Positions 50,809 to 60,612 of a stretch of DNA of 64,000 bases are shown piece after piece (the first letter of the stretch is position 1; every line of letters begins with the position of its first letter). The position numbers were made by a program, and so were the translations under genes. A model generated the notes under the pieces. It made no database searches and was not told the DNA's origin. It worked only from the letters and a program-made list of their open reading frames with translations. Source of the DNA: Parietichytrium sp. I65-24A (taxonomy: Eukaryota; Sar; Bigyra; Thraustochytrida; Thraustochytriidae); assembly GCA_012862575.1 (NCBI GenBank), contig BLSF01000029.1:459756-523755 (forward strand), given 5' to 3'.

Positions 50809-52893
50809 ATGCAGCGCAAGAAGGGGTTTCTCTGCCTCGCAGCCGTGGTGCTGCTGCTCTCCGTAGCGTGCGGCACGAAAGCAGGTTTGCGAGAGAGCGT
50901 TCAAGGGGCGCTCCAGCAGGCTTCGGAGCAAGGCTTGGAACAAGGCTCGGAACAAAAGATCTTGCTGCTGCTCACAATTTACTTTTTAGGCGCCGCGCTC
51001 GTGGCAGCCGTTGAAATCACTGGCGAGGTGCTGGAAGATCTTGATGACTACCAAGCCTACTTTGCTGTCTCATACAGCTCGAGTGTATCGCACGGGTTTA
51101 GGGGTGTAATGTGGGAAGACAGCAGCCTGCAGGAGTGCTTCGGAACGGTCGGCTCGGACAAGAAAAACAGCTTCTCCACGACCGAGTTCAGCGGAAGTGG
51201 AAGGAAGCCAACCAAGATCATCATTTACCCAAATATTAACAAGGATGCGAAAACCCAGTCGGACCTCCCATCAAGCACAATCACTGAGATCACCATCGGA
51301 ACAGGTAGCGCTATGAGTTCCAACACGAAAGGTCCTTCCAGTGCATATGCCATTTCATACACAGCCGAGATGTTGAAAATGTGCGGGTACGGTGATGATG
51401 GCATGACTGTCAGCTCGTCTGAGGTGATTGTCGTGGACTACGAATATTTGCTCGATAACGCGGTTCCGTGCTTTGGTGACTACTCTTCGCGAAGCTACGA
51501 GTTTTCTCTTGTATGCAAGGCCAACCTTTGCGCGGGCATCAGCAAACGAGATATCGGTTCTATCAGCGACAGTATTGTTGAAGGCGGTTTGAACTCTGGT
51601 GGCTGCTCACAGCAAAAATCCCTTGCGACAACTGCGCTCTCCAAGAGTGTTGTTGCCGTTACTGAAGCGGAGCTAGAGGAGAGCGAGGACACCGTCAAAG
51701 TGTTCACAGGATCGCTGGGTGTGAACAGCGGCCTTTTGAAGGGCGAGAAGCTTTACAGTAGCAACAAGCTCTATTATCTCACCGTTTCAAGCGATGGGTA
51801 CATTGAAATGTACACTGCTCAAGGACTGAGAACGTTCCGGAGTAAAAATGGCTGCGGCACGGGCAAAGTCGCGTCACTCCACGTGCTTCATTCGAAACAA
51901 GTTGGAACCTGGGAGGGCACGGATCGTACGATCGTGCCTCTATACTGCGATGGAGTCTCCGAACTCTATATCACATCTGACTATGATGAGGGTTTGAGAG
52001 TCACTGACCAAGGCTACTATGGCGCGGAGCCGGAGTGCGCCACCACAATTATCGATCACTTCGTATTTTATGATGGCACAAGTTGCGGCGGAAACGCGAT
52101 TGCAACGTATGGGCTTCCTTCACTCTATTCTGAGTACACATCCAAGATGAGTGACCGCGAATGTGGCACAAACGACAAAGCCAAGTCTCTGAAAATCTAC
52201 GGTCCACTCCCGGCGAATGTGCGTCTAAGAGTGTCCGACAGCCCAGATCAGGACGTAGACGATGATGTATCCATCATACAATTGGTAAAGGCGATTCCCT
52301 CGGGAAGCTCAATCTGCGTGGGCACCTTTGAAGGAAATGATTCGGGTTCCACCTACACTCGTTATGCTCTCACCGTGAACGGGTTAAATGAAAAAGTTTC
52401 CTCCGTGAGGGTGGAGTATTGGAGCACCGGATGGACCAACACTGTCTCGAAGGGGCTTCAGTGGAGTGACAAATTCTCTGAGGAATCAAGCCGTTCGCCG
52501 TACCTTGGCGACGGGCCAATTATGGGAATTGCCTGCTCCGGTTCTTACTGCGACAACAAGCGTGTTCTCCAAGCTCGATATTCTGGTTGTATTGGATCAA
52601 CGTACTCGTGGCTTTCGTCGACGTTCTCCGAGGAGAACAACAAATGGTACAACTGTCCATCCGGTCAGTATGTTGCGCGCTTTGAGTGCAAAGGCAGCTA
52701 CTGTGACAATCTTAATTTTCTTTGTAGGACAGTAAGCAGTTCGTGCACTTTGACAACCTCGTACACTGACGCACACTATGTTGAGAGCTCCAACTCGTAC
52801 GAATGCCCAGCAGGAAAAGTGATCACTGGAATCAAATGCCTCAATTCGTTTTGTGGAAAGATCGGTCTCACATGCTCCACGCTCAATGCGTAA
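50809..52893 (+). CDS. Secreted or surface lectin-like protein, copy 1
   Basis: 694 aa from the ATG at 50809 (MQRKKGFLCLAAVVLLLSVACG). Residues 5-22 are a signal-peptide-like hydrophobic core. A second hydrophobic segment lies at about 53-75 (KILLLLTIYFLGAALVAAVEI), then a Cys-containing extracellular-type region. Around residue 303, GLLKGEKLYSSNKLYYLTVS followed by DGYIEMY resembles a bulb-type (mannose-binding) lectin repeat. Residues about 417-534 (FVFYDGTSCGG ... SLKIYGPLP ... DDDVSIIQL ... VSSVRVEYW) look like a beta-sandwich, possibly crystallin-like. The last 125 residues hold three Cys-rich repeats of the pattern G-I-x-C-x-GSYCDN-x4-C (IACSGSYCDN, FECKGSYCDN, IKCLNSFCGK), two preceded by CPxG. 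I do not recognise this repeat family. Function is inferred only as carbohydrate or surface binding. Confidence 0.75.
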   Translation: MQRKKGFLCLAAVVLLLSVACGTKAGLRESVQGALQQASEQGLEQGSEQKILLLLTIYFLGAALVAAVEITGEVLEDLDDYQAYFAVSYSSSVSHGFRGVMWEDSSLQECFGTVGSDKKNSFSTTEFSGSGRKPTKIIIYPNINKDAKTQSDLPSSTITEITIGTGSAMSSNTKGPSSAYAISYTAEMLKMCGYGDDGMTVSSSEVIVVDYEYLLDNAVPCFGDYSSRSYEFSLVCKANLCAGISKRDIGSISDSIVEGGLNSGGCSQQKSLATTALSKSVVAVTEAELEESEDTVKVFTGSLGVNSGLLKGEKLYSSNKLYYLTVSSDGYIEMYTAQGLRTFRSKNGCGTGKVASLHVLHSKQVGTWEGTDRTIVPLYCDGVSELYITSDYDEGLRVTDQGYYGAEPECATTIIDHFVFYDGTSCGGNAIATYGLPSLYSEYTSKMSDRECGTNDKAKSLKIYGPLPANVRLRVSDSPDQDVDDDVSIIQLVKAIPSGSSICVGTFEGNDSGSTYTRYALTVNGLNEKVSSVRVEYWSTGWTNTVSKGLQWSDKFSEESSRSPYLGDGPIMGIACSGSYCDNKRVLQARYSGCIGSTYSWLSSTFSEENNKWYNCPSGQYVARFECKGSYCDNLNFLCRTVSSSCTLTTSYTDAHYVESSNSYECPAGKVITGIKCLNSFCGKIGLTCSTLNA

Positions 52894-55359
52894 CCACCGC
52901 TGGTTCGGATTGCTGTTGAATCTTCGCTCTGGAATTTCAAAGCTCTACTCGAGTAACGCAATAAATAGACAACCACTCAGCATCTTTTTCGGGTTCTTCT
53001 GAAAATAAGCGCCTGACTTTCAAGCAGGCCCCCTTTGCTCGTTTCCTCGCCAGCGCAAGTGTTGGTGGGCGTCGTCTGGCGGAATGGCGCATTCTCGACA
53101 AGACAATAGCATTGGGTTGGGAGGGTTGGGAATGTATTGCACGAGATTGATCGTTGGTCCGAGTCGGCGTGCTCACTGACGGTACTGACTGTGAGTACCA
53201 GTACGGTACTCGTGCCATGAAGGTTGCCGAGCGTGGCGAACGCAGCGCCGCATAAACAGATAAACGTCAATTTCTCGATCTTCGCCCACCATCTTCTCAA
53301 CTCAATCAAGTTTTTGTTCTCTGCTAGCTAGAGGTACTCTAGCCCTAGGTTACTGCATAGCTATTGCTAAATTGCTAACTGTAAATTCTAAATTCTAAAT
53401 TCTAAATTCTATTGTAATTTTTCACCAGAAGAGATCGCTTCAAGTCTTCTACCTTTTGATCGTTCAACCCACAGTCAATCAACCAGTGTACGTTTACGAG
53501 GGGGGAGCGGCGCAACCTGAGCGAGATCTTCTTAGAGAGTAACTCACTGGTGCCGCCACAAGCCTTGAGCTGGCCACATGGGCAAGATTCTCTTCAGGAG
53601 AGGATATGCTAGACTAGTCAGGAGTAGAGAGCTAGCTAGTAGATTAGCTCTCGGCGGTTGGCTGGTTTCGTCGCGCTGGGTGGGAAAGGCTCTTCAGAGA
53701 TCTCTATGTAGCTGAATATTCATTGCCACATTTTTTTCTCAGCTGCACTACTTAGTCGCTAGTAGCTGGCGATGAGCAAGTTGATGAGCATAACTTACTC
53801 GTTTCCATTTGCAGAACACGTTGGCGCTCGAGTGAAATTTTTTGGATAAGCCAAGCGCGAATGACCTCAGTCTTTTTTGTCTGGCCATGTCTGGCCCACT
53901 CATAGACGGTGACTCTTAAGTAGCAAACGTATTCAATCATCTAACCATGCTGCAGTTCTCGAGTTTCCATAAACCTTAAACTTTAGGCTGATGGGGGATT
54001 AGCAATCTGGGCCAAAAAATATTCGCTGCGTTGCGGGCAAACGTGACGGCAAGCAAAACAACGTGGCCACCACACCAACCACGAATCCTTCGCAACAGAC
54101 AAGAGAATCGACAGAAGGGACAAGCGCGCAAGAGTCTGAGCGAGGGCTGGTGTCAGTGCTCCATCCAGTCCTTGTTCGAGAATTCATAGAATCAAGAATC
54201 TGAATTCTGAATGATTGAGAAGTTAGTTTTTTAAGTTAGCCTGCAGCATCCCCTTCCTTCTCCATAGTTGAACCCAGAAGCTGCTGATTCTGACTACAGA
54301 TCAGTCCGGTCAGATTTTGCCGGAGCCAAATGGGCTGGTAGGGGATGGTAGGGGATTGAGGACATCGACTTACATTGACTGGCACCGACAAGTGCGCAGC
54401 GCACGAGTTTCCAGTCCTACTCGAGTGCAAGGAGACAAGGCAAGGAGCTCTGTCAGCGCTGACCGTGTGCGTCGCATGCGCTCAACATCGCTCAACTACT
54501 CAACTTGTCTTTCCTTGATTGATAATAGTGAAATAGTAAACATAGTAAACATGAAAATACAAGAAGAGAGCGCGCTAAGTGGAGCCACGAGTTCACGAGT
54601 GCAGCGGAAACAAACCCTATCGGAAGGTAGGGCGGAGAGCGCGTGAATTCTAAATTGCAAACTATAAACATCTCTTCATGACAGTTTGCAATTTAGGGAG
54701 CTCCACTGGAACGTCGGTACTAGTACCGTAGGGCTGTTTGTGCAAAGCAGGGTTGAAATTTTGAACTAATACTCCGAGCCACACTAGCTAGCCACACCGT
54801 GACTGTCAGTTAGTTAACTGGTAACATCACTAGTGCCCTCTCGTGAATCCTTTCGATGTACACGTCTGAAATGCACAGAAGAGACGCAAAAGTTTCAGAG
54901 ACAGAAGAGATCACAAGAGACCTACTGGCTAGCTATTAAATAGCTATTATTAGACCTACAGTAAGCTTCTGCATCTTGCATAGTGCGAAAGATCGTGGGG
55001 CTCAGAAGACTTACTGAGTTTGGTAGCAACTGCCAGTCGATGAATACTTTCACACCCTCACTTCTGACAAAGAGGTCCACTTACCACTCCTTACCGGTAT
55101 ATGATAGTGCACCGGTAGGACTGGTGTCGTGACAGTCAATGTACACTGACTGTGAGTATCTTTCTCTTCTTTCTCTTTGGAAATCTTTGGAAACGCTGGA
55201 CTGATGAGTTAAAGAGAGTTGATTGAACTCTGAAATGGTCTGCAGTCCGGGAATCCAAAAGGCAGAAAGAGAGCAAGGAACAGTAGCAGCGATAGAGGAA
55301 GAAAGGAGAGAAGGAGAGGTGGTCTGAATAGTGCGTCGCGAATTCTGGTGAGAGTCGAC
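52894..55359. other. Spacer between the two lectin-like genes
   Basis: No gene recognised. It holds the 3' flank of copy 1, the motif ACTGACTGTGAGTAC at 53184-53198, AAATTCT repeats (about 53383-53410), CTAG-rich stretches (53325-53345, 53620-53650), and the duplicated 5' region of copy 2 with CACTGACTGTGAGTA at 55144-55158, about 200 bp upstream of its ATG. Confidence 0.6.
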
Positions 55360-57420
55360 ATGCAGCGCAAGAAGGGGTTTCTCTGCCTCGCAGCCGCGGC
55401 GCTGCTGCTCTCTGTAGCGTGCGGCACGAAATCAGGTTTGCGAGAGAGCGTTCAAGGGGCGCTCCAGCAGGCTTCGGAACAAGGAATCGCGCTCATCGGA
55501 ATTTACCTTTTAGGTATCGCGCTCGTGACGGCCGCAGATATCGTTGGCGAGGTGCTGGTCACTCTTGATGACTACCAATACTACTTTGCTGTCTCATACA
55601 GCTCGAGTGTATCGCACGGGTTTAGGGGTGTGATGTGGGAAGACAGCAGCCAGCAGGAGTGCTTCGGAACGGTCGGTTCGGATAAGAAAACCAGCTTCTC
55701 CACGACCGAGCTCAGCGGAAGTGCAACTAAGGCAACCAAGATCATCATTTACCCAAATATTGACAAGGATGCGAAAACCCAGTCGGACCTCCCGTCAAGC
55801 ACAATCACTGAAATCACCATTGGATCAGGTTCCACTGTGAGTGCCAACACGAAAGGTTTCAATTTTCCATATGCCATCTCATACACTGCCGATATGTTGG
55901 CAATGTGCGGATACGGTGATGATGGCATGACTGTCAGCTCGTCTGAGGTGATTGTCGTGGAGTACCAATACTTGCTCGATAACGCAGTTCCGTGCTTTGG
56001 CGATTACTCTTCACGAAGCTACGAGTTTTCTCTTCTATGCAAGACCAACCTTTGCGCGGGCATCAGCAAAAGAGATATCGGTTCTATCAGCGACAGTATT
56101 GTTGAAGGCGGTTTGAACTCTGGTGGCTGCTCACAGCAAAAATCCCTTGCGACAACTGCGCTCTCCAAGAGTGCTGTTGCCGCTACTGAAGCGGAGCTAG
56201 AGGAGAGCGAGGACACCGTCGAAGAGTTCACAGAACCGCTGGGTGTGAACAGCGGCCTTTTGAAGGGCGAGAAGCTTTACAGCAGCAACAGTCGATATTA
56301 TCTCACCGTTTCAAGCGATGGGTACATCGAAATGTACACTGCTCAAGGACTGAGAACGTTCCGGAGTACAAAAGGCTGCGGCACGGGCAAGGTTGCGTCA
56401 CTTCACGTACTTATTGCCAGCGAACGCGCAAACTTACTTGGCCAGGATAAAACGATCGTGCCTCTGTACTGCGATGGAGTCTTCGAAACCAGTATTACAT
56501 CTGACTATGATGAGGGTTTGAGAGTCACTGACCAAGGCTACTATGCCGCGGAGCCGGAGTGCTCCACCACAATTATCGATCACTTCGTGTTTTATGATAG
56601 CACAAATTGCGGCGGGAACGCGATTGCAACTTATGGGCTTCCTTCGCTCTATTCTGAGTATACATCCAAGATGAGTGACCGCGAATGTGGCACAAACGAC
56701 AAAGCCAAGTCTCTGAAAATCTACGGTCCACTCCCGGCGAATGTGCGTCTAAGAGTGTCCGACAGCCCAAGTCAGGACGTGGATGATGATGTATCCATTA
56801 TACAGTTGGCAAAGGCGATTCCCTCGGGAAGCTCAATCTGCGTGGGCACCTTTGAAGGAAATGATTCGGGTTCCACCTACACTCGTTATGCTCTCACCGT
56901 GAACGGGTTAAATGCGAAAGTTTCTTCCGTGAGGGTGGAGTATTGGAGCACCGGATGGACCAACACTGTCTCGAAGGGGCTTCAGTGGAGTGACAAATTC
57001 TCTGAGGAATCAACAAGCCGTTCGCCGTACCTTGGCGACGGGCCAATTATGGGAATTGCCTGCTCCGGTTCTTACTGCGACGACAAGCGTGTTCTCCAAG
57101 CTCGATATTCTGGTTGTATTGGATCAACGTACTCGTGGCTTTCGTCGACGTTCTCCGAGGAGAACAACAAATGGTACAACTGTCCATCCGGTCAGTATGT
57201 CGCGCGCTTTGAGTGCAAAGACAGGTACTGCGACAACGTCAAGTTTGCTTGCAGGACAGTAAGCAGTTCGTGCACTTTGACAACCTCGTACACTGACGCA
57301 CACTACGTTGAGAGCTCCAACTCGTACGAATGCCAAGCAGGGAAAGTGATCACTGGAATCAAATGCCTCAACTCGTACTGTGGGAAGATTGGTCTCACAT
57401 GCTCCACGCTGAAAGCGTGA
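55360..57420 (+). CDS. Secreted or surface lectin-like protein, copy 2
   Basis: 686 aa, a tandem paralogue of the gene at 50809 with the same layout: signal peptide, second hydrophobic segment (EQGIALIGIYLLGIALVTAAD), bulb-lectin-like block, beta-rich region and three C-terminal Cys repeats. It is nearly identical over most of its length. Differences cluster: the N-terminal stretch after QQASEQG is shorter by about eight residues and reworded, and a block near residue 350 reads IASERANLLGQDK where copy 1 has HSKQVGTWEGTDR. The second Cys repeat reads CKDRYCDN instead of CKGSYCDN, and the third NSYCGK. Such patches in otherwise matching sequence suggest gene conversion or local diversifying change. 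The frame is intact, so both copies are probably expressed. Confidence 0.75.
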   Translation: MQRKKGFLCLAAAALLLSVACGTKSGLRESVQGALQQASEQGIALIGIYLLGIALVTAADIVGEVLVTLDDYQYYFAVSYSSSVSHGFRGVMWEDSSQQECFGTVGSDKKTSFSTTELSGSATKATKIIIYPNIDKDAKTQSDLPSSTITEITIGSGSTVSANTKGFNFPYAISYTADMLAMCGYGDDGMTVSSSEVIVVEYQYLLDNAVPCFGDYSSRSYEFSLLCKTNLCAGISKRDIGSISDSIVEGGLNSGGCSQQKSLATTALSKSAVAATEAELEESEDTVEEFTEPLGVNSGLLKGEKLYSSNSRYYLTVSSDGYIEMYTAQGLRTFRSTKGCGTGKVASLHVLIASERANLLGQDKTIVPLYCDGVFETSITSDYDEGLRVTDQGYYAAEPECSTTIIDHFVFYDSTNCGGNAIATYGLPSLYSEYTSKMSDRECGTNDKAKSLKIYGPLPANVRLRVSDSPSQDVDDDVSIIQLAKAIPSGSSICVGTFEGNDSGSTYTRYALTVNGLNAKVSSVRVEYWSTGWTNTVSKGLQWSDKFSEESTSRSPYLGDGPIMGIACSGSYCDDKRVLQARYSGCIGSTYSWLSSTFSEENNKWYNCPSGQYVARFECKDRYCDNVKFACRTVSSSCTLTTSYTDAHYVESSNSYECQAGKVITGIKCLNSYCGKIGLTCSTLKA

Positions 57421-57975
57421 TCATCGCTATTTCAGGTGATTGTCAAACTCTCTTTTTGGATTTCTTTTATGAAGCTCTACTCAAGTAGTGCCCAGTAAAC
57501 AATCAACCACTCTACATCTTTTTCGGGTTCTTCTGAAAACAAGCACCGAGCTTTTTAGCAGGTTTCCTTCGCTCGTCTCCTCGCCAGCGCAAGTGTTGGT
57601 GGCCTGGCCACGTGCGGCACCATCTGGGGGAATGGCGCAATCTCGACATCAAAAAAGCTCTAGCTAAGTAGACGCCATCGAGGAATACGTCGCTGTTCCC
57701 ATTGTCCGCTTTTTCCCTCTCTGCCTTCTGTAGAAGTTCTTTCAACACTTCCACTGTCACATTTGCCTTCTCGACGTTCAGATAAGATTCTTTTGTATTT
57801 CCACGCCTGAGGAACTCAGAATCTTGCAATTTAAATCATCGTTTCTCCTTTTTTGTCCTCATACTGGAAATCAATTTGGTTTTGTGGTTCAACAGGAGGG
57901 AGAGAAAGCTCTTTCGATCTAAACGAAAACCAAGCTTAACCTCAGTAAAATCCTTCCCTGAAGCTCTCTTCAGAA
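57421..57975. other. 3' flank of lectin-like gene 2
   Basis: The first 230 bp resemble the 3' flank of copy 1. The remainder has no recognisable coding content. GC content rises sharply past about 58.0 kb. Confidence 0.55.
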
Positions 57976-59700
57976 TCAATCATCCCGCACGCTTTTCCCT
58001 TCCGACGACGAGATGACCATCTCGTGTACGTGCTGCTGCGGTTGATGCTCAGGCTTTATGAGTGGTGCATATGGCACGCGGAAGAGTAAAACCAAAATCA
58101 GCCAAAAATGCAACCCAGACGACAGCCAGCCGAACGCCACTGCGCCGAAGAGGGCCGCCAGCATCAGTGCGGACCGAGCGCCCGCCGCGCCGTCCACGAA
58201 CAAATCGCGCAGCAGCTGCCTCCCGCCGTTCCCATCGACATCCACGCAAATGCCGTCCCACGCTCGAACGGAGGATGGGCTTCCAAAGCCTTCAGAACCC
58301 AGGAGACCACGATGCCTTGCGGGCGGGGGCGGCGGGAAGGGAGGATCTCAGTCGCTCGTGTTTGCGCTTGTCGAGCGAGACCTGCTGGAAGCCCTGGCAG
58401 GTGCCAGGAAACGAGCGGAACAGCGCCCCGCGGCAGCCGCTCTCGGAGAGCCTGCCGTGCGCTCCGGGCTGGCGATCCTTGCAGCTCTCGACCAGGGTCC
58501 TGTTGAGCAGAAGGAGGTCTACCTGCGTGTCGTCCGAGAGCACCTGCAACCCTAGTTCCTGCGCGGACCCGAGTGTGGACCCGAGTGCGGGCTCCGGCGA
58601 CCTCACGACCCAGCTGTTGTTGTCGTCGGCATCCTGTGCCAGCACACGCGTGCTCTGTGCGGGCCAAGCTGGCTCAAACGCTACATGGGGTGCGGCACAG
58701 GGTCTTCGCCACCGCTGCCGCTACTGGGGCTGCCGTGACGCAGGAGGACGCGGTACTCGGCCATCGCAAAGGAAGTGTTGCCGGCGGTGTTCAGCGGCTT
58801 CGAGGAGCGGAGATGGGCCTCGAGCAGGAGCCACGAGCCCACGGTGGCGCCGTCCACCAGCAGCGTGTCGCCATTAACGGTCTGAACAATGGTGGCGTCC
58901 AGCTCGGACAGGGACCGGATCGCGTGCGAGAGGAGGTTGTCCACGCCCGTGTGCACCGTCAGCGAGCGCAGCATTTTGCCGCCGCCGCTGTTATCGCTAT
59001 TACTCCCACTGTCGCTTTTGCTCCCATTGTTGCTGCCGCCTTGACCGGGGGAAGAGGCCACCAGGTCGCCTCGCGGTTCAGAGCCAGAGCGATATCGAAT
59101 AAACCTTGAACCCTTCCAGTTCTTCCTGCCCGGAGCCTAGCCACACCTCCTGGCTGGCGACCTCGTCCGCGCGCCACTAGAGCCACTGGAGGTTAGCGGG
59201 TTGGTCAGCCCCCGCCGTCCCGTCAGCAGTTCCGTCAGCGGTATCGCGCCAGACCTATGCGGATAAGGCCCACGCCACTCCCTTGCTCGGGCTGCCTCCC
59301 CCGCGAGTCTTCACTGCGCGCTCTGCACGGGGCCGTGCTTGTGCGCCTGGGTGCCGTCGCCGCGCGCGCCGTCCGGATAAGACACGAGCGGCAGGTCGCA
59401 CACGAGGGGCGCGAGATGCCGAAAGTTAGTATCAGCCCCAGCCCCGAGAAGTTGATATACACATGAAGAGCTGCTTGCGCCGTCATCAATATCCGAAATG
59501 TCAAATTCGTTCTCCTTTTGGAAAACTCACTCCTCCTCCAACCTTCAACGAATACGGCGCCGCAAGCCATTGAGGGAGTCAAGCCCCTCGTAAAACATTG
59601 CAGAATGCTCGATTCCCGACACCGTGCTTCGACGTTGCGACACCCCACCTTGAAGTTTATGCTACCTCTCTGATGAGATGAGACAGCGAACATTTCATCT
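57976..59700 (-). pseudogene. Decayed GC-rich membrane protein gene, copy A
   Basis: Minus-strand coding-like sequence is split over several frames. The C-terminal part is best preserved: SWVVRSPEPALG ... LDKRKHERLRSSLPAA, then a one-base frame change in the G-run at about 58320-58330, then SVRAWDGICVDVDGNGGRQL, a membrane segment (SALMLAALFGAVAFGWLSSG, FWLILVLLF) and a stop at 57976. The middle (ELDATIVQTVNGDTLLVDGA) matches copy B. Relative to copy B, copy A lacks 10 bp near 59070 and further single bases, which breaks the N-terminal half. Layout (N-terminal hydrophobic segment, GDTLLVDG loop, C-terminal membrane helix) faintly recalls TMEM231, a ciliary transition-zone protein, but this is a weak impression. 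Sequence error in GC-rich DNA could account for part of the damage. Confidence 0.6.
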
Positions 59701-59709
59701 TGCGACCAA

Positions 59710-59869
59710 CTTTACCGGCTGGAGGTACACTCTCCCACAGCCGTGCGCAGGACTCAAAAACCATTTACTCCAAAAGCGCTGAAGCAAAAATTTACTGGCT
59801 GGAGGTACACTCTCCCACAACCGTGCGCAGCACTCCGAAACCATTACTCCAGAAGCGCTGAAGCAAAAT
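59710..59869. repeat. 80-bp direct tandem repeat, two units
   Basis: Two adjacent 80-bp units beginning TTTACYGGCTGGAGGTACAC and ending GCGCTGAAGCAAAA, differing at a handful of positions. Related sequence recurs near 61890-61950. Confidence 0.85.
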
Positions 59870-60612
59870 TAAAAGCAATAGCGCTTAGATGCAAGACATT
59901 GTAGCGCTTTGACTTCTGCGGGTGCGGTCGGAGGGCAAAATAGCAGCGCTGACCTATAGCGCCAATGCTTGAAGACAAACGAACGGCTCGCATCGATGCT
60001 TGAAGCCGTATCAACACCTCGCGCCACCGTCGCCTCCAAAGCAGCAAAGCCCGTCAAGCAACTGCATCGATTCACAGGAGTACGGGCTAAGTGCACTCCC
60101 ACCACTCCCGTCCTTTCTGCCCCAGTGTGCCCTAAAATGCCTTGGTGGAGTCCCGTCGTAATAGTGACCAGCTGCGCCAGAGCACAAGGCTTTGTGTCCG
60201 CCTCGCTACATTTTTGCTGGCGAGGACAAGGCCCGCCAAGACACTGACAGAGCCGAGTCCCTCGTTGACCATTGCAGAATGCTCAAGTTCCTGCGAGCGT
60301 ACTTGTGCAAGCGTGCGTCAAGACCCATACCTTGCAAGCAAGCTGGAGGAAAGAAATGACCTTTTGTTGCATGCTGTAAAATAATTGCTCGCCAAGGCTT
60401 TCAGAGTCTTCTGATCTCCTTCTCCTATCTCGCTGCAGAGGCGAGAGAGCGCACGTTTCAACACACAGCCAACCGCCTGCTTCACCCCGCAGCTGGCGGG
60501 CGATATCTCTCTGCAGCGGCACACAGGACTCCAGAGCTCATCCAAAGTAGGTGAATCCGCCGAATGCCGAAAGGCTAGTACAAGCCCCAGCCCCGAGAAG
60601 ATGGAAAATACA

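Larger units (their letters stand above)
49450..57660 (+). repeat. Tandem duplication of the lectin-like gene and its flanks
   Basis: Two direct units, roughly 49450-53110 and 54000-57660, with start codons 4551 bp apart. Similarity covers the promoter-proximal 180 bp, the whole coding region and about 200 bp of 3' flank (including CATCTTTTTCGGGTTCTTCTG and CTCGCCAGCGCAAGTGTTGGTGG). It is weaker and partly rearranged further upstream. Outer boundaries were estimated by eye. Confidence 0.85.
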
